Part shown: positions 17,130 to 26,673 of the stretch, piece after piece
How positions within the stretch are numbered: position 1 is the stretch's first letter
Layout of the letters: each line of letters starts with the position of its first letter
Source: Campylobacteraceae bacterium
GTDB lineage: Bacteria; Campylobacterota; Campylobacteria; Campylobacterales; Sulfurovaceae
Assembly (NCBI GenBank): GCA_026986355.1
Contig: JALSOO010000030.1
Coordinates: 1-57,362, forward strand
Direction: 5' to 3'
Length of the DNA: 57,362 bases
Translations under genes and position numbers: made by a program
Notes under the pieces: model-generated
The model's database searches: none
What the model saw: the letters and a program-made list of their open reading frames with translations, nothing else
Told to the model about the DNA's origin: nothing

Positions 17130-18977
17130 TTATATTGACATCTCTGTATTTTTAAGCCACAGAACAAGATTGAGTAGTTTCCATAAGATATATCCATTAT
17201 CTTTTTTCTTGCTTATATGCTCTTGCATTAGAGTTTCAATCTTTTTATTATAGAGTTCTGATTCTCTAATATTTTTAAGCATAAAATCTTTCATAGATGT
17301 TCTTAACCAGTGTTGAAAAGGTACTCCAAAACCTTTTTTTGGACCATATAGAATCTTTTTAGGGACAACATCTTCAAATGCTTTTTTTAGAATATACTTC
17401 TTATCTTTACCTTTGATTTTATAGTCTGCAGGTAGACTCATAGCATACTGGGCTAACTCGTTATCTAAAAATGGAACACGTATCTCTAAACTATTTGCCA
17501 TTGTTGCCCTATCAACCTTTTCAAAATACAAATCAGGTAAAATAATATTTATATCCGTATATAATGCTCTATTTACAGGATCTAACTTTTTGAACTTTTC
17601 ATAAAAATATTGATATCGTTGAAAAGGGTTAACCTCTTTTAGTCTACTTTTTGTGCTTTCATTAAGATAGTCAGCAGGGTCTTCATCAAACATCTCTTGA
17701 GATAATATATATGCCATCTCTTTGCTAGGATCTTTTTGATATAGTGCAAATAGAAATCTTAGACCCTTATATTTTGAGCTACTTTTAGGAATAACTTTTT
17801 TAAATAGTGGGAAAAGTTTAGATACTGCTTTGTAGGAATCATAGTGATAGAGTCGAATATATCTATGGTATCCAGCAAATAGTTCATCTCCTCCATCACC
17901 TTGTAGTATAACTTTCTCTTTTCCTTTTAGCTCTTTAGACATTAAATAGAGAGGAATATTTGCAGCATCTCCAAATGGTTGGTCAAAGTAGTAGTTAACA
18001 TCTTCTAAAATATTTATAATATCTTCGCCTTTAATGTGCATCTCATTATGTTCTGTATTGTAGAAGTCTGCAATATATTTTGCATTATCTAGCTCATTGT
18101 CTCCATTGTTAAAATCAAATCCAGCAGAGAATGTTTTTATTTTTCCTTTATAATGTTTTGTAGCATATGCTGTGATTGCAGTTGAATCAATACCTCCACT
18201 CAAAAATATTCCAACAGGGACATCTGCTATTAGTTGTCTCTTTACAGCATTTTCAAATACTCTTTTTGTTTTAGATACAGCTTCTTCAAAACTATCTTTA
18301 GTTTGAGTTATATCATGGTTAGATTTGTATCTATCTATCTTTAGTTTATGCTTTTCTATATCATAGGTTATATACTCTCCTGCCTCTAATTTTTTGATAC
18401 CTTTATAAAAAGTATTTTCTCCAAGTGTTGTAGCAAAGTGTAAATATTCATAGAGACCTTGATAGTTTAACTCTTTTTTTATAACCTTTGAGGCGATTAT
18501 CGCTTTAATCTCTGAACCAAAGATTAAATCTTCTCCATTATGATAGTAGTAGAGTGGTTTAACTCCAAATCTATCTCGTGTTATATAGAGTTTATTTAGC
18601 TTTTTATCATAAATGGAAAAAGCAAACATACCATTTAACTTCTCAAATATTTTGACACCCCAATACCCAAACCCTTCTAAAATTATCTCTGTATCGGATT
18701 CTTTATTAAAAACAACACCTAGATATTTAAGCTCCTTTTTTAAATCTAAAAAGTTATATATCTCTCCATTATAGACTATTATATATCTCCCGTTTTTACT
18801 AACCATTGGTTGATTTGAATCATCACTTAAATCCAATATAGATAGTCGGGTATGTCCTAATGCTAAATTTTTATTTTTTAAATAGTTTTGGTTATCTGGC
18901 CCTCGATGAGTAATTGTGCTATTCATCTCCTCTATGTCAATCTCTTTTTGGGATACATACCCACATATTCCACACAC
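17130..18977 (-). CDS. asnB: AsnB-type glutamine-dependent amidotransferase (copy 2)
   Basis: Second asparagine-synthase-like enzyme of the locus, 615 residues. Cys2 in MCGICGYV, the glutamine-site RLSILDLSDDSNQPM, and the ATP loop SGGIDST at 260-266 are all present. It differs clearly from copy 1 throughout, so this is an old duplication or separate acquisition rather than a recent tandem copy. One of the two could be the cell's own asparagine synthase, but both sit inside the polysaccharide operon. It overlaps the upstream glycosyltransferase gene by one base. Confidence 0.93.
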   Translation of the reverse strand: MCGICGYVSQKEIDIEEMNSTITHRGPDNQNYLKNKNLALGHTRLSILDLSDDSNQPMVSKNGRYIIVYNGEIYNFLDLKKELKYLGVVFNKESDTEIILEGFGYWGVKIFEKLNGMFAFSIYDKKLNKLYITRDRFGVKPLYYYHNGEDLIFGSEIKAIIASKVIKKELNYQGLYEYLHFATTLGENTFYKGIKKLEAGEYITYDIEKHKLKIDRYKSNHDITQTKDSFEEAVSKTKRVFENAVKRQLIADVPVGIFLSGGIDSTAITAYATKHYKGKIKTFSAGFDFNNGDNELDNAKYIADFYNTEHNEMHIKGEDIINILEDVNYYFDQPFGDAANIPLYLMSKELKGKEKVILQGDGGDELFAGYHRYIRLYHYDSYKAVSKLFPLFKKVIPKSSSKYKGLRFLFALYQKDPSKEMAYILSQEMFDEDPADYLNESTKSRLKEVNPFQRYQYFYEKFKKLDPVNRALYTDINIILPDLYFEKVDRATMANSLEIRVPFLDNELAQYAMSLPADYKIKGKDKKYILKKAFEDVVPKKILYGPKKGFGVPFQHWLRTSMKDFMLKNIRESELYNKKIETLMQEHISKKKDNGYILWKLLNLVLWLKNTEMSI

Positions 18978-20068
18978 TATAAACCTCCATTTATATATAT
19001 TTTTTTATAATTTTTTGTACAAATCTCTATTGAATATTTTTTGTTAAATAGTTCTATATTCTTCTTTTTTATCTTATTTATCTCTTCTTTGTTCAAATAT
19101 AGAAACAGTTTAACAACTTTTAGATACGACTCTTTATCTATTTCTTTAGATAGAAATCCATTTTCCCAATTTTTTATTAAGTCTCGTAGAGAGCCAACAG
19201 GTGTAGATAGTATTGGTACTCCAAGAGATAGAGCTTCTAATGCAACGATAGGTAGTCCTTCATGAAGAGAGGTTATTACTAATGCATCAGAAGATTTGAT
19301 ATAATCTCCGATATTCTCTTTTGCTCCTAAATAAAAGATATTAGAAGCAGGATTGTCGTTTATATAGGATAAAAATTTTAATTCTTCAGAGGTATCTTTT
19401 CCTATAATTAATAGCTTTGAATTTTCAAGATTTGAAAATATATCAAGTAGAAGAGGTATATTTTTCTCTTCTGCTAATCTTCCAATAAAGATAAAAATTT
19501 TGTTATATTGATTCTCTCGAATCTTTTCAACCTCCTCTTTAACTTTATGAAAATATAAGCTATCTTTTAATTTAGATATACCATTATAAACTGTATAAAA
19601 ATTCAATTCTGGAAAGGCATTTTTATATTCACTCTCTATATTTTCTGCTAAACATACAAATTTAATACGTTTAAAAAACCAAAATCTTGATAATCGTTTA
19701 AACGTATTTTCATAAGAATTAAACTCATTATGAATGGTATATATAAAATTTATGTTTTTGAAATATGGAATCAAAAACATAAAATATTGAAGCGTTGATA
19801 TGAGATGTATATGAACAATATCTGGTTTTTTATTTTTTAAGATTTTATATAGTTTATAGATGAAGATAGGATTAAATCCTCTCTGTTTATCTAGCTCTAT
19901 TAAATCTATATCTTTATCTAATCTCTTTGGAAAAAACATCCAATCTTGAACTTTTCTAAAACTTAATAGAGTAATATCATCTTCTCTATTGAGTTGATTG
20001 CTCAACTCAACGACCAATTTTTCTGCTCCACCATTTCCAAGTTGGCTAATTGTTTGTAGTATTCTCAT
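18977..20068 (-). CDS. Glycosyltransferase, GT4 family
   Basis: GT-B enzyme, 363 residues: N-terminus RILQTISQLGNGGAEKLVVELSN carries the GGAE acceptor loop, DIVHIHLIS ends the first Rossmann half, IFIGRLAEEKNIPLLLD opens the second, and ITSLHEGLPIVALEALSLG is the nucleotide-sugar EX7E motif. Expected to act on the undecaprenyl-linked oligosaccharide in the cytoplasm. Six bases separate it from the preceding glycosyltransferase gene; it is followed by asnB copy 2 with a one-base overlap. Sugar specificity is unknown. Confidence 0.92.
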   Translation of the reverse strand: MRILQTISQLGNGGAEKLVVELSNQLNREDDITLLSFRKVQDWMFFPKRLDKDIDLIELDKQRGFNPIFIYKLYKILKNKKPDIVHIHLISTLQYFMFLIPYFKNINFIYTIHNEFNSYENTFKRLSRFWFFKRIKFVCLAENIESEYKNAFPELNFYTVYNGISKLKDSLYFHKVKEEVEKIRENQYNKIFIFIGRLAEEKNIPLLLDIFSNLENSKLLIIGKDTSEELKFLSYINDNPASNIFYLGAKENIGDYIKSSDALVITSLHEGLPIVALEALSLGVPILSTPVGSLRDLIKNWENGFLSKEIDKESYLKVVKLFLYLNKEEINKIKKKNIELFNKKYSIEICTKNYKKIYINGGL

Positions 20069-20074
20069 AGGTTT

Positions 20075-21151
20075 TTAGCTCCATATCTTTAGATACTCTT
20101 GTGCTATTTTTTTATAGTCATGATGTTGTTTAACAAACTCTCTTGATTCTCTACCCATATCTTCTATACTATTTTTTTTCTCTATTAAATTTTCTATCAC
20201 TTTAATTAACTCAATAGAGTTAGGAGTAACATTGATAATAGGAGAAGTTGTTACCCTATAATTACTCTTTAGAGACTCTGGTTCTGCTCCACCAATCACA
20301 ACTTTTCCCATTGCCATTGCATAGATACCATTGACACCCAAAGAGTAGGAGTTCATCTGGTCAATTACAACATTTGTTTTTCCCATAAGTTTTAGATACT
20401 CATCGAGTGGTAATCCACCATCTATAATAAGCTCTAAATCATTTGGATATTTCTCTCTTAGATAATCAAATGCCTCTTCTACATATTTTGTACCTTTAAA
20501 TCCATATCTATTCAATCCATGGAATATAACTATTTTCCCATCTTTTATCTTGTTTGGTTTATACTCTATCTTGTCTATATTCATAGGAATTGGAATTGTC
20601 TTTTTTATTTTATCTTGATTACTATACTCTTCATAGGCAATTTCATAATCGTACATTATCGGAATAATTCCATCAACCATATTTAATATATCAAGGTTGT
20701 GTTGGTATGCTTTTTTACTCTCCATAAAAAAGGTATCGGATTTAATATCATATTTAAGATAATCATCAAATGGACCATATCGCATCTTCTTTCGTGCAAC
20801 TTTCCAAACAAATGAGTCTTCTCCTGCACCAACTAGAAAAGATTTTTTATTTCGTTTACATATATATTGTAGATACTGTTTAGCAGGAAATAGTTTTCGA
20901 TACATTAGAAAAGGATTTATAATCTGTACTACATCAAATCCAGTAAGTTGATTGATATTTAAAATAGGAAAGACTCTGTTAGAGATACCATCTTTTAGTA
21001 GTTTATGATGATAGTTCAAATCAATATCACTCTCTATCTTTTTCCAACCATCTCCATGTGAAGCCAATACAACTTCATGCCCAAGTGCAACCAATCCCTC
21101 TTTTAAGTTCTTGTGGAAAGCACTAAACTCTCCTAATAATAATATTCTCAT
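20075..21151 (-). CDS. Glycosyltransferase, GT-B fold
   Basis: A 358-residue protein with the GT-B start RILLLGEFSAFHKNLKEGL and a C-terminal domain with IVIFHGLNRYGFKGTKYVEEAF and the donor-site stretch YSLGVNGIYAMAMGKVVIGG. More distant from standard GT4 than its two neighbours, but the two-domain layout and place in the locus support a transferase. It overlaps the Wzx gene by four bases (ATGA). Confidence 0.85.
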   Translation of the reverse strand: MRILLLGEFSAFHKNLKEGLVALGHEVVLASHGDGWKKIESDIDLNYHHKLLKDGISNRVFPILNINQLTGFDVVQIINPFLMYRKLFPAKQYLQYICKRNKKSFLVGAGEDSFVWKVARKKMRYGPFDDYLKYDIKSDTFFMESKKAYQHNLDILNMVDGIIPIMYDYEIAYEEYSNQDKIKKTIPIPMNIDKIEYKPNKIKDGKIVIFHGLNRYGFKGTKYVEEAFDYLREKYPNDLELIIDGGLPLDEYLKLMGKTNVVIDQMNSYSLGVNGIYAMAMGKVVIGGAEPESLKSNYRVTTSPIINVTPNSIELIKVIENLIEKKNSIEDMGRESREFVKQHHDYKKIAQEYLKIWS

Positions 21152-22389
21152 CTAAAAACTCCTCTAAATATAAAACTCATCACTATTAAATATAGTGTAT
21201 AATTCAACGCAAATGCGTAAGTAACACCTACTAATCCAAAACTATTTAAGAAGATAACCGATAGTAGTGCAAAGATAATTCCAAATATAATCTCTGTTAT
21301 AATAAAAACTTTTGTCATCGCTTTTGCTAACATTAGGTAGCCTAATAACCATGAAGCAATTTTAATAACATCTCCAATTAACTGCCACTTAAACAGCTCT
21401 AGCATGGGTGTAAACTCTTTTGTAAATGCTATATCAATAATATATATACGAAAAAAGTATATTGTCAAAGCCAAAATAGTTACAATTGGCATAATAATTA
21501 TATATCCATTTAATATCTCTCTTTTTAGCTCTTTTTTATCCTCTATCTCTGATAATTTAGGAAGATAGTAGACTCCAAGAGATGTGGTTACGATAAGTAG
21601 ATACATGGTAGATATATAGTACATTCCCTGCCAATATCCAGCCTCGTCCCAGCCTATATTTGAACCAATATAGTTTCTAATAAATAGTAGAACCATCGGT
21701 ACTGCCATTGCACTAACAATGGTCATAAACGTAAATTTACCTAGTTTTATAGCACTTGATTTATCTATACCTAAAGTAAATAGTTTTAAATTAAACCAAT
21801 CTGATTTTACTACAAATCTCAATGTTATAAAAAAGAGTATAGATTGATTGAGTATCAAAGCATATAATGCACCCTCAAGATGATAGAAAAATAGAAGTAG
21901 TGAGGTAAAAATTAGAGATATAATACTCCCACTAATATTAACTATTGTAAATTTTTTTATCTCTTTATGCCCATTTAAAATTGATAGCATTAGGGCATTT
22001 ACTGCATAGAAAATAATAGTTATCCCAAATACTTTAAATATATTTATATACTCCAATGAGTTCAAAACTTTTTGAGATAGATTATCTGAAAATATAATTA
22101 TAATAATTCCTAAAATTAATGAGCTTATAAATGTTATAAATAGAGCAGTACTCAATAGTTGTGCTTTTTTAGGATTATCTCTATATTCAGCTGTATATTT
22201 TATGACTCCTTGGTCAATTCCTCCTGTAGATAGTGTCTTGATAATAGCAATAAAGTTTTGAAACTGTCCAATCATAGCAAGTCCACTCGCTCCGATATAG
22301 ATTGCTATGAGTTTGTTGATAAAAAATCCAGATAGGACTTTTATAACGGTTGAAATAGCTGTTAATATAGATGTATTAATTAAATTCAT
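21148..22389 (-). CDS. Wzx-type O-antigen/polysaccharide flippase
   Basis: Multi-pass inner-membrane transporter (413 residues, about 12 helices) of the MOP superfamily that flips the undecaprenyl-linked repeat unit to the periplasm. The start NLINTSILTAISTVIKVLSG and GASGLAMIGQFQNF, with STGGIDQGVIKYTAEY, are typical of the RfbX/Wzx O-antigen translocase group. It overlaps the aminotransferase gene upstream by 14 bases and the glycosyltransferase gene downstream by four. Confidence 0.92.
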   Translation of the reverse strand: MNLINTSILTAISTVIKVLSGFFINKLIAIYIGASGLAMIGQFQNFIAIIKTLSTGGIDQGVIKYTAEYRDNPKKAQLLSTALFITFISSLILGIIIIIFSDNLSQKVLNSLEYINIFKVFGITIIFYAVNALMLSILNGHKEIKKFTIVNISGSIISLIFTSLLLFFYHLEGALYALILNQSILFFITLRFVVKSDWFNLKLFTLGIDKSSAIKLGKFTFMTIVSAMAVPMVLLFIRNYIGSNIGWDEAGYWQGMYYISTMYLLIVTTSLGVYYLPKLSEIEDKKELKREILNGYIIIMPIVTILALTIYFFRIYIIDIAFTKEFTPMLELFKWQLIGDVIKIASWLLGYLMLAKAMTKVFIITEIIFGIIFALLSVIFLNSFGLVGVTYAFALNYTLYLIVMSFIFRGVFR

Positions 22390-23470
22390 TAATGACTCTT
22401 ACTATTTGTTGTGTATCTTCAATAGATTGTAGACCACTAATAGGTAAGCTTAAAACCTCTTTGTGTATTTTTTCTGTAATAGGAAAAGATAATTTATTCC
22501 ACTCTTGATAGGCTTCTTGTTGATGAGGTGGAATAGGGTAGTGGATAAGTGTTTGTATATTATTATCTAATAGATACTTTTGCAACTCATCTCTTCTTTT
22601 TACTTTGATAATAAAGAGATGCCAAACGCTATCTGTTTCTACTATAGGAAGTGTAATTGCACTGTTTTTAATATTTTGTATATAAAAAGAGGCTATATCT
22701 TTCCGATTTGTTATCTCTTGCTCTAAATATCTTAATTTTACTCGTAAAAGTGATGCTTGTAGCTCATCTAATCTACTATTTACCCCTTTATACTTATTCT
22801 CATATTTTTTATGACTACCATAATTTTTTAGTGCTTTTATTGTATCGGCTAACTTTTTATCATCGGTAGTAACTGCTCCAGCATCTCCTAACGCTCCTAG
22901 ATTTTTACCTGGATAGAAACTAAATCCACTTGCATCTCCTAGAGTTCCACATCTTCTATCTTTATAAAAAGCTCCATGAGATTGGGCAGAATCCTCTATA
23001 ACCTTCAAATTATATTTTTTGGCTAATTTATATATCTCGTCCATCTCACATGTTTGCCCATAGAGATGAACAACCATTATTGCTTTTGTCTTTTTAGTTA
23101 TCTTATCCTCTATTTTAGAGCTATCAATAAGAAGAGTATCTAATTGGGGTTCAACTAATATAGGGGTTAAGTTATTTTGACTAATTGCTAAAATAGAGGC
23201 AATATAGGTATTTGCAGGAACAATAACCTCATCTCCATTTTCTAATACTCCTATCTCTTTATATCCTCTGATTATAAGGGTTAACGCATCAAGTCCATTA
23301 GCTACACCGATACAATATTTTGCTCCACAAAACTTTGCGAACTCTTCTTCAAACTTACTGCATTGAGTGCCTTGAATATACCAACCACTATCTATAACGG
23401 TTTCACAAGCTTCTAAAAGCTCCTTTTTATATTGAGCATTAATTGCTTTTAAATCTAAAAATGAAATCAT
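22376..23470 (-). CDS. DegT/DnrJ/EryC1/StrS sugar aminotransferase (FdtB/QdtB-like)
   Basis: PLP enzyme that transaminates a dTDP-3-keto-6-deoxyhexose. In 364 residues: SGWYIQGTQCSKFEEEFA at the start, GVANGLDAL for phosphate binding, the PLP aspartate region VIEDSAQSHGA, and the Schiff-base Lys189 in FYPGKNLGALGD. The closest recognised role is making dTDP-Fuc3N or dTDP-Qui3N, since the ketoisomerase gene lies two genes upstream. It overlaps the FemAB-like gene by four bases. Whether the product is galacto (Fdt) or gluco (Qdt) cannot be told by eye. Confidence 0.9.
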   Translation of the reverse strand: MISFLDLKAINAQYKKELLEACETVIDSGWYIQGTQCSKFEEEFAKFCGAKYCIGVANGLDALTLIIRGYKEIGVLENGDEVIVPANTYIASILAISQNNLTPILVEPQLDTLLIDSSKIEDKITKKTKAIMVVHLYGQTCEMDEIYKLAKKYNLKVIEDSAQSHGAFYKDRRCGTLGDASGFSFYPGKNLGALGDAGAVTTDDKKLADTIKALKNYGSHKKYENKYKGVNSRLDELQASLLRVKLRYLEQEITNRKDIASFYIQNIKNSAITLPIVETDSVWHLFIIKVKRRDELQKYLLDNNIQTLIHYPIPPHQQEAYQEWNKLSFPITEKIHKEVLSLPISGLQSIEDTQQIVRVINEFN

Positions 23471-24405
23471 ATTATCTCCAATTCATAAAAATCATGTACT
23501 ACTGCTCTTGCCCCAAAACCCTCTTTTTGTGCAATCAGACCACTATTTAAGTATCTACCCCCATCTTCATTGGAGGTTCCAAAATCAAAATACTCTTTAT
23601 CGGTATAAAAATGATTTATAAGTCTATCTATTATAAAATCCAAAGCTCCAATTTCTCTTCCTTGATTAGAGTTTGCTAGATATTGGGTATGTACTATCGT
23701 TTTATTTTCAAAAACAATAGCTCCTGCTAATATCTTTTCATCTTTTTTAGCTATAAATAGTTTTATATTATTTGGAAATAGTGTATGCAGAGAGTAAATT
23801 TCATCTAAGCTATGGACAGGGGTAGAGTTATGTTTTGTTTTTAGAATCTCTTCTAATAGCTCCCAAAACTCCTCATATCTATTTGACTCTTCTATCTCTA
23901 ATGCACTCTTTTTTGCCTTATTTATAATCCATTTTCTACCCTTTGAGTATTTAATTTGATTTTGAATATAGATAGTAGAGCTTACATCTCGTCTAAAGAG
24001 TTTGGCATCATTTATAAATAGTCCATATCTATCCTCTTGTGATGCTAGATTATGATAAATATAGGGAATTGTCTTATATATAACTCTATCTATGTTTTGT
24101 TTTTTGAGATAGTTTTTTAACTCTTGAAATAGATTTAACATTATTTCTGTTTTCATCTTACTATCTATAATAAATCCACCAAAAGTAAGACCTTGATGAG
24201 AATAGAGTATATTATCTACTATATTTGCAGGAAGAAGAGCGATTAACTTTTTTTTATCATCAAAAAATAGTAGTGAATAGTCTTGAAATCTATCGCTATG
24301 GTACTCCATATAATCTCTATAAAAAAAGAAATGAGAATTTTTTGCATTTTTTATAAATCTATCCCATAATGGTTTGTGCTTACTCTTATATCTATCTATC
24401 TCCAT
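23467..24405 (-). CDS. FemAB-like GNAT-fold acyl/aminoacyl transferase (copy a)
   Basis: A 312-residue cytoplasmic protein with double-GNAT features: KHKPLWDRFIKNAKNSHFFF at the N-terminus, KGRKWIINKAKKSALEIEE in the middle, and KLFIAKKDEKILAGAIVFE, then YLANSNQGREIGALDFIIDR and FDFGTSNEDGGRYLNSGL. It lies between the ketoisomerase and the aminotransferase of a 3-amino-sugar pathway, overlapping both genes (14 and 4 bases). In known Fuc3N/Qui3N clusters that place is taken by a trimeric left-handed-helix N-acetyltransferase (FdtC/QdtC), which is missing here. It is therefore a candidate for the N-acylating enzyme, by inference. Confidence 0.82.
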   Translation of the reverse strand: MEIDRYKSKHKPLWDRFIKNAKNSHFFFYRDYMEYHSDRFQDYSLLFFDDKKKLIALLPANIVDNILYSHQGLTFGGFIIDSKMKTEIMLNLFQELKNYLKKQNIDRVIYKTIPYIYHNLASQEDRYGLFINDAKLFRRDVSSTIYIQNQIKYSKGRKWIINKAKKSALEIEESNRYEEFWELLEEILKTKHNSTPVHSLDEIYSLHTLFPNNIKLFIAKKDEKILAGAIVFENKTIVHTQYLANSNQGREIGALDFIIDRLINHFYTDKEYFDFGTSNEDGGRYLNSGLIAQKEGFGARAVVHDFYELEII

Positions 24406-24802
24406 AATTTACTATCTCCAAAAAATCATCATAGTCTCGTATATAATCACTGTCTCTGTAGTAGCTATCCGAAAAAACCATTAAGATACAATCTTGACTG
24501 AAATCATGCATCTCCCCCCAAATTAGAGCATTTTGAAAAAGTCCAACATTTGGTTTATTTAGAGTATAGGTCTCTCTCTTTTTACCATTATCCAATGTAA
24601 CTTTACAGCTACCATTAATGGCTATTAGTAGTTGTTTACTTCTATAGTGAGAGTGTTGCCCTCTGGATATATCTTTTTGTGTACCATAGATATAAAAGAC
24701 TCTTTTAATATCAAAAGGAACATTTTTACCCTCTTCAAAAGGGATTAAAGAGCCTCTTTCATCTCCCATAACTTTAAAATTAATTAGATTATTATCTATC
24801 AT
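24392..24802 (-). CDS. dTDP-4-keto-6-deoxyglucose 3,4-ketoisomerase (FdtA/QdtA-like, WxcM-type cupin)
   Basis: A small cupin of 136 residues that shifts the keto group from C4 to C3 of dTDP-4-keto-6-deoxyglucose. The family landmarks are DERGSLIPFEEG near residue 14, VFYIYGT, RGQHSHYRSKQLLIA with His50 and His52, and GSCKVTLDNGK. The active pair in the family is His/Tyr near this cupin motif. It overlaps rfbB by 11 bases, which supplies its substrate, and feeds the aminotransferase encoded two genes on. Confidence 0.92.
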   Translation of the reverse strand: MIDNNLINFKVMGDERGSLIPFEEGKNVPFDIKRVFYIYGTQKDISRGQHSHYRSKQLLIAINGSCKVTLDNGKKRETYTLNKPNVGLFQNALIWGEMHDFSQDCILMVFSDSYYRDSDYIRDYDDFLEIVNYGDR

Positions 24803-25811
24803 TATATTTCTCCAAATACCACTTTACTGTCTTCTCAATTCCACTCTCAAAACTCTCATAAGCCTTCCAACCAAGTTCTCTCTCTATCTTGGTTGCATCA
24901 ATAGCATAGCGTTTATCATGTCCTGCTCTATCTTCCACAAATGTAATTAACTCTTTATAGCTTCTACTTATTGGGACTCTCTTATCAAGTATTTCACAAA
25001 TTTTATTTACTATATATAGATTGTCTCTCTCATTCTTTCCACCAATATTATATGTTTCTCCTGATTTTCCTTTGTGGTATGCTAAGTCTATACCTTTACA
25101 ATGGTCTAATACATATAACCAATCTCGTATATTCTTACCATCTCCATATATTGGAATATGCTCTTCTTTTACTGCTTTTCGTATAATAGTAGGTATCAAC
25201 TTTTCAGTGTGCTGTTTTGTACCATAGTTATTTGAACAGTTTGTTATAATGGTGTTTAACCCATAGGTCTCATTATAACTTCTAACAATCATGTCACTAC
25301 TTGCTTTACTTGCTGAGTAGGGTGAGTTTGGAGCATAAGGGGTATCTTCTCTAAATAGTCCATACTCTCCTAGAGTTCCATATACTTCATCGGTTGATAT
25401 GTGATGAAAACGGCATCTATTATAATCTTTTTTGTATTGAAACGGTCTATTCATCCAATATTTATAGGCTACATCTAAAAGGGTAAAAGTACCATTTATA
25501 TTTGTTTTTATAAAAATATTTGGATTTTTAATAGAGTTATCTACATGAGACTCGGCTGCAAAATGTATAACTCCTTGTATATCAAATTCACCAAAGATAT
25601 ATTCTACCAACTCTCTATTACAGATATTCCCTTTTATAAATCTATATCTTGGATTATCTTGAATCTCTTTTAGATTATCTAAATTACCTGCATAGGTAAG
25701 TATGTCTAAATTTATAATAGAGTAATTAGGATATTTTTCTAAAAAATATGGTATAAAATTACTACCTATAAAACCAGCTCCACCTGTAATAAGTATCGTG
25801 TTACTTATCAT
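24792..25811 (-). CDS. rfbB: dTDP-glucose 4,6-dehydratase
   Basis: Short-chain dehydrogenase-type enzyme, NAD-dependent, converting dTDP-glucose to dTDP-4-keto-6-deoxyglucose. In 339 residues: GGAGFIGSN for NAD binding at about 10-18, HFAAESHVDNSI, the catalytic STDEVYGTLGEYG with the Asp-Glu pair, and the YSASKAS Tyr-Lys motif. It overlaps rfbA by 11 bases and the ketoisomerase gene by 11. Because rfbC and rfbD are missing, its product should go to the 3-amino sugar, not to rhamnose. Confidence 0.97.
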   Translation of the reverse strand: MISNTILITGGAGFIGSNFIPYFLEKYPNYSIINLDILTYAGNLDNLKEIQDNPRYRFIKGNICNRELVEYIFGEFDIQGVIHFAAESHVDNSIKNPNIFIKTNINGTFTLLDVAYKYWMNRPFQYKKDYNRCRFHHISTDEVYGTLGEYGLFREDTPYAPNSPYSASKASSDMIVRSYNETYGLNTIITNCSNNYGTKQHTEKLIPTIIRKAVKEEHIPIYGDGKNIRDWLYVLDHCKGIDLAYHKGKSGETYNIGGKNERDNLYIVNKICEILDKRVPISRSYKELITFVEDRAGHDKRYAIDATKIERELGWKAYESFESGIEKTVKWYLEKYNDR

Positions 25812-26673
25812 TATCTATTATCTCCTTTAGATATTCTCCATAACCACTTTTACTAAGTGGTTTAGCTATCTCTAAAACTTTATCTTTATCTATCCAACCA
25901 CTATTATAGGCTATCTCTTCAAGACATGCTATCTTGTATCCTTGTCTATTCTCTATGGTTTGTACAAATGATGAAGCATCTAGTAGGCTCTGATGTGTTC
26001 CTGTATCTAACCATGCAAATCCACGACCAAGAAGTTGAACATTTAATCTATTCTCTTTTAGATATATTTCATTAATAGAGGTTATCTCTAACTCTCCTCT
26101 TTCTGATGGTTTTACTCTTTTAGCTATCTCTACGACACGGTTATCATAGAAGTATAATCCTGTAACGGCAAAGTTTGATTTTGCTTTGGTTGGTTTCTCT
26201 TCTATGCTTATTGCTTTTTGATTTTCATCAAACTCTACAACACCAAATCTCTCTGGGTCTTTAACTTTGTATCCAAAGACAATAGCACCCTCTTTTAGTT
26301 TTGATGCCTCTTGAAGTCTAGGAGAGAAGCCTTGCCCATAAAATATATTATCTCCTAAAATGAGACATACACTATCATCTGCTATAAACTCTTCCCCTAA
26401 AATAAATGCTTCTGCAAGTCCATCTGGAGATGGCTGTATCTTGTAACTTATCTCTACTCCCCAATTACTACCATCTCCAAGTAAATCTTGAAAATTTTCA
26501 ATATCTTGTGGTGTAGAGATAAGAAGAATCTCTCTTATCCCTGCCAACATCAAAACCGATAGAGGGTAATATATCATCGGTTTATCATATATCGGTAGTA
26601 TCTGTTTGCTTATACTTTTTGTTAATGGGTATAGTCGTGTTCCACTCCCTCCTGCTAATATAATTCCTTTCAT
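25801..26673 (-). CDS. rfbA: Glucose-1-phosphate thymidylyltransferase
   Basis: Makes dTDP-glucose from dTTP and glucose-1-phosphate. The 290-residue length is that of RmlA. The nucleotide-binding signature GGSGTRL is at residues 8-14, with KQILPIYDKPMIYYPLS behind it, LGDNIFYG for the metal-binding aspartate, and FAWLDTGTHQSL in the C-terminal part. It overlaps the sugar transferase gene by four bases and rfbB by eleven, so the first three genes of the operon are translated in step. Confidence 0.97.
   Translation of the reverse strand: MKGIILAGGSGTRLYPLTKSISKQILPIYDKPMIYYPLSVLMLAGIREILLISTPQDIENFQDLLGDGSNWGVEISYKIQPSPDGLAEAFILGEEFIADDSVCLILGDNIFYGQGFSPRLQEASKLKEGAIVFGYKVKDPERFGVVEFDENQKAISIEEKPTKAKSNFAVTGLYFYDNRVVEIAKRVKPSERGELEITSINEIYLKENRLNVQLLGRGFAWLDTGTHQSLLDASSFVQTIENRQGYKIACLEEIAYNSGWIDKDKVLEIAKPLSKSGYGEYLKEIIDNDK

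Noticed and set aside
25801..26673. dTDP-rhamnose pathway
   Set aside because: rfbA and rfbB are present, but rfbC and rfbD are not in the window, while 3-amino-sugar enzymes are.
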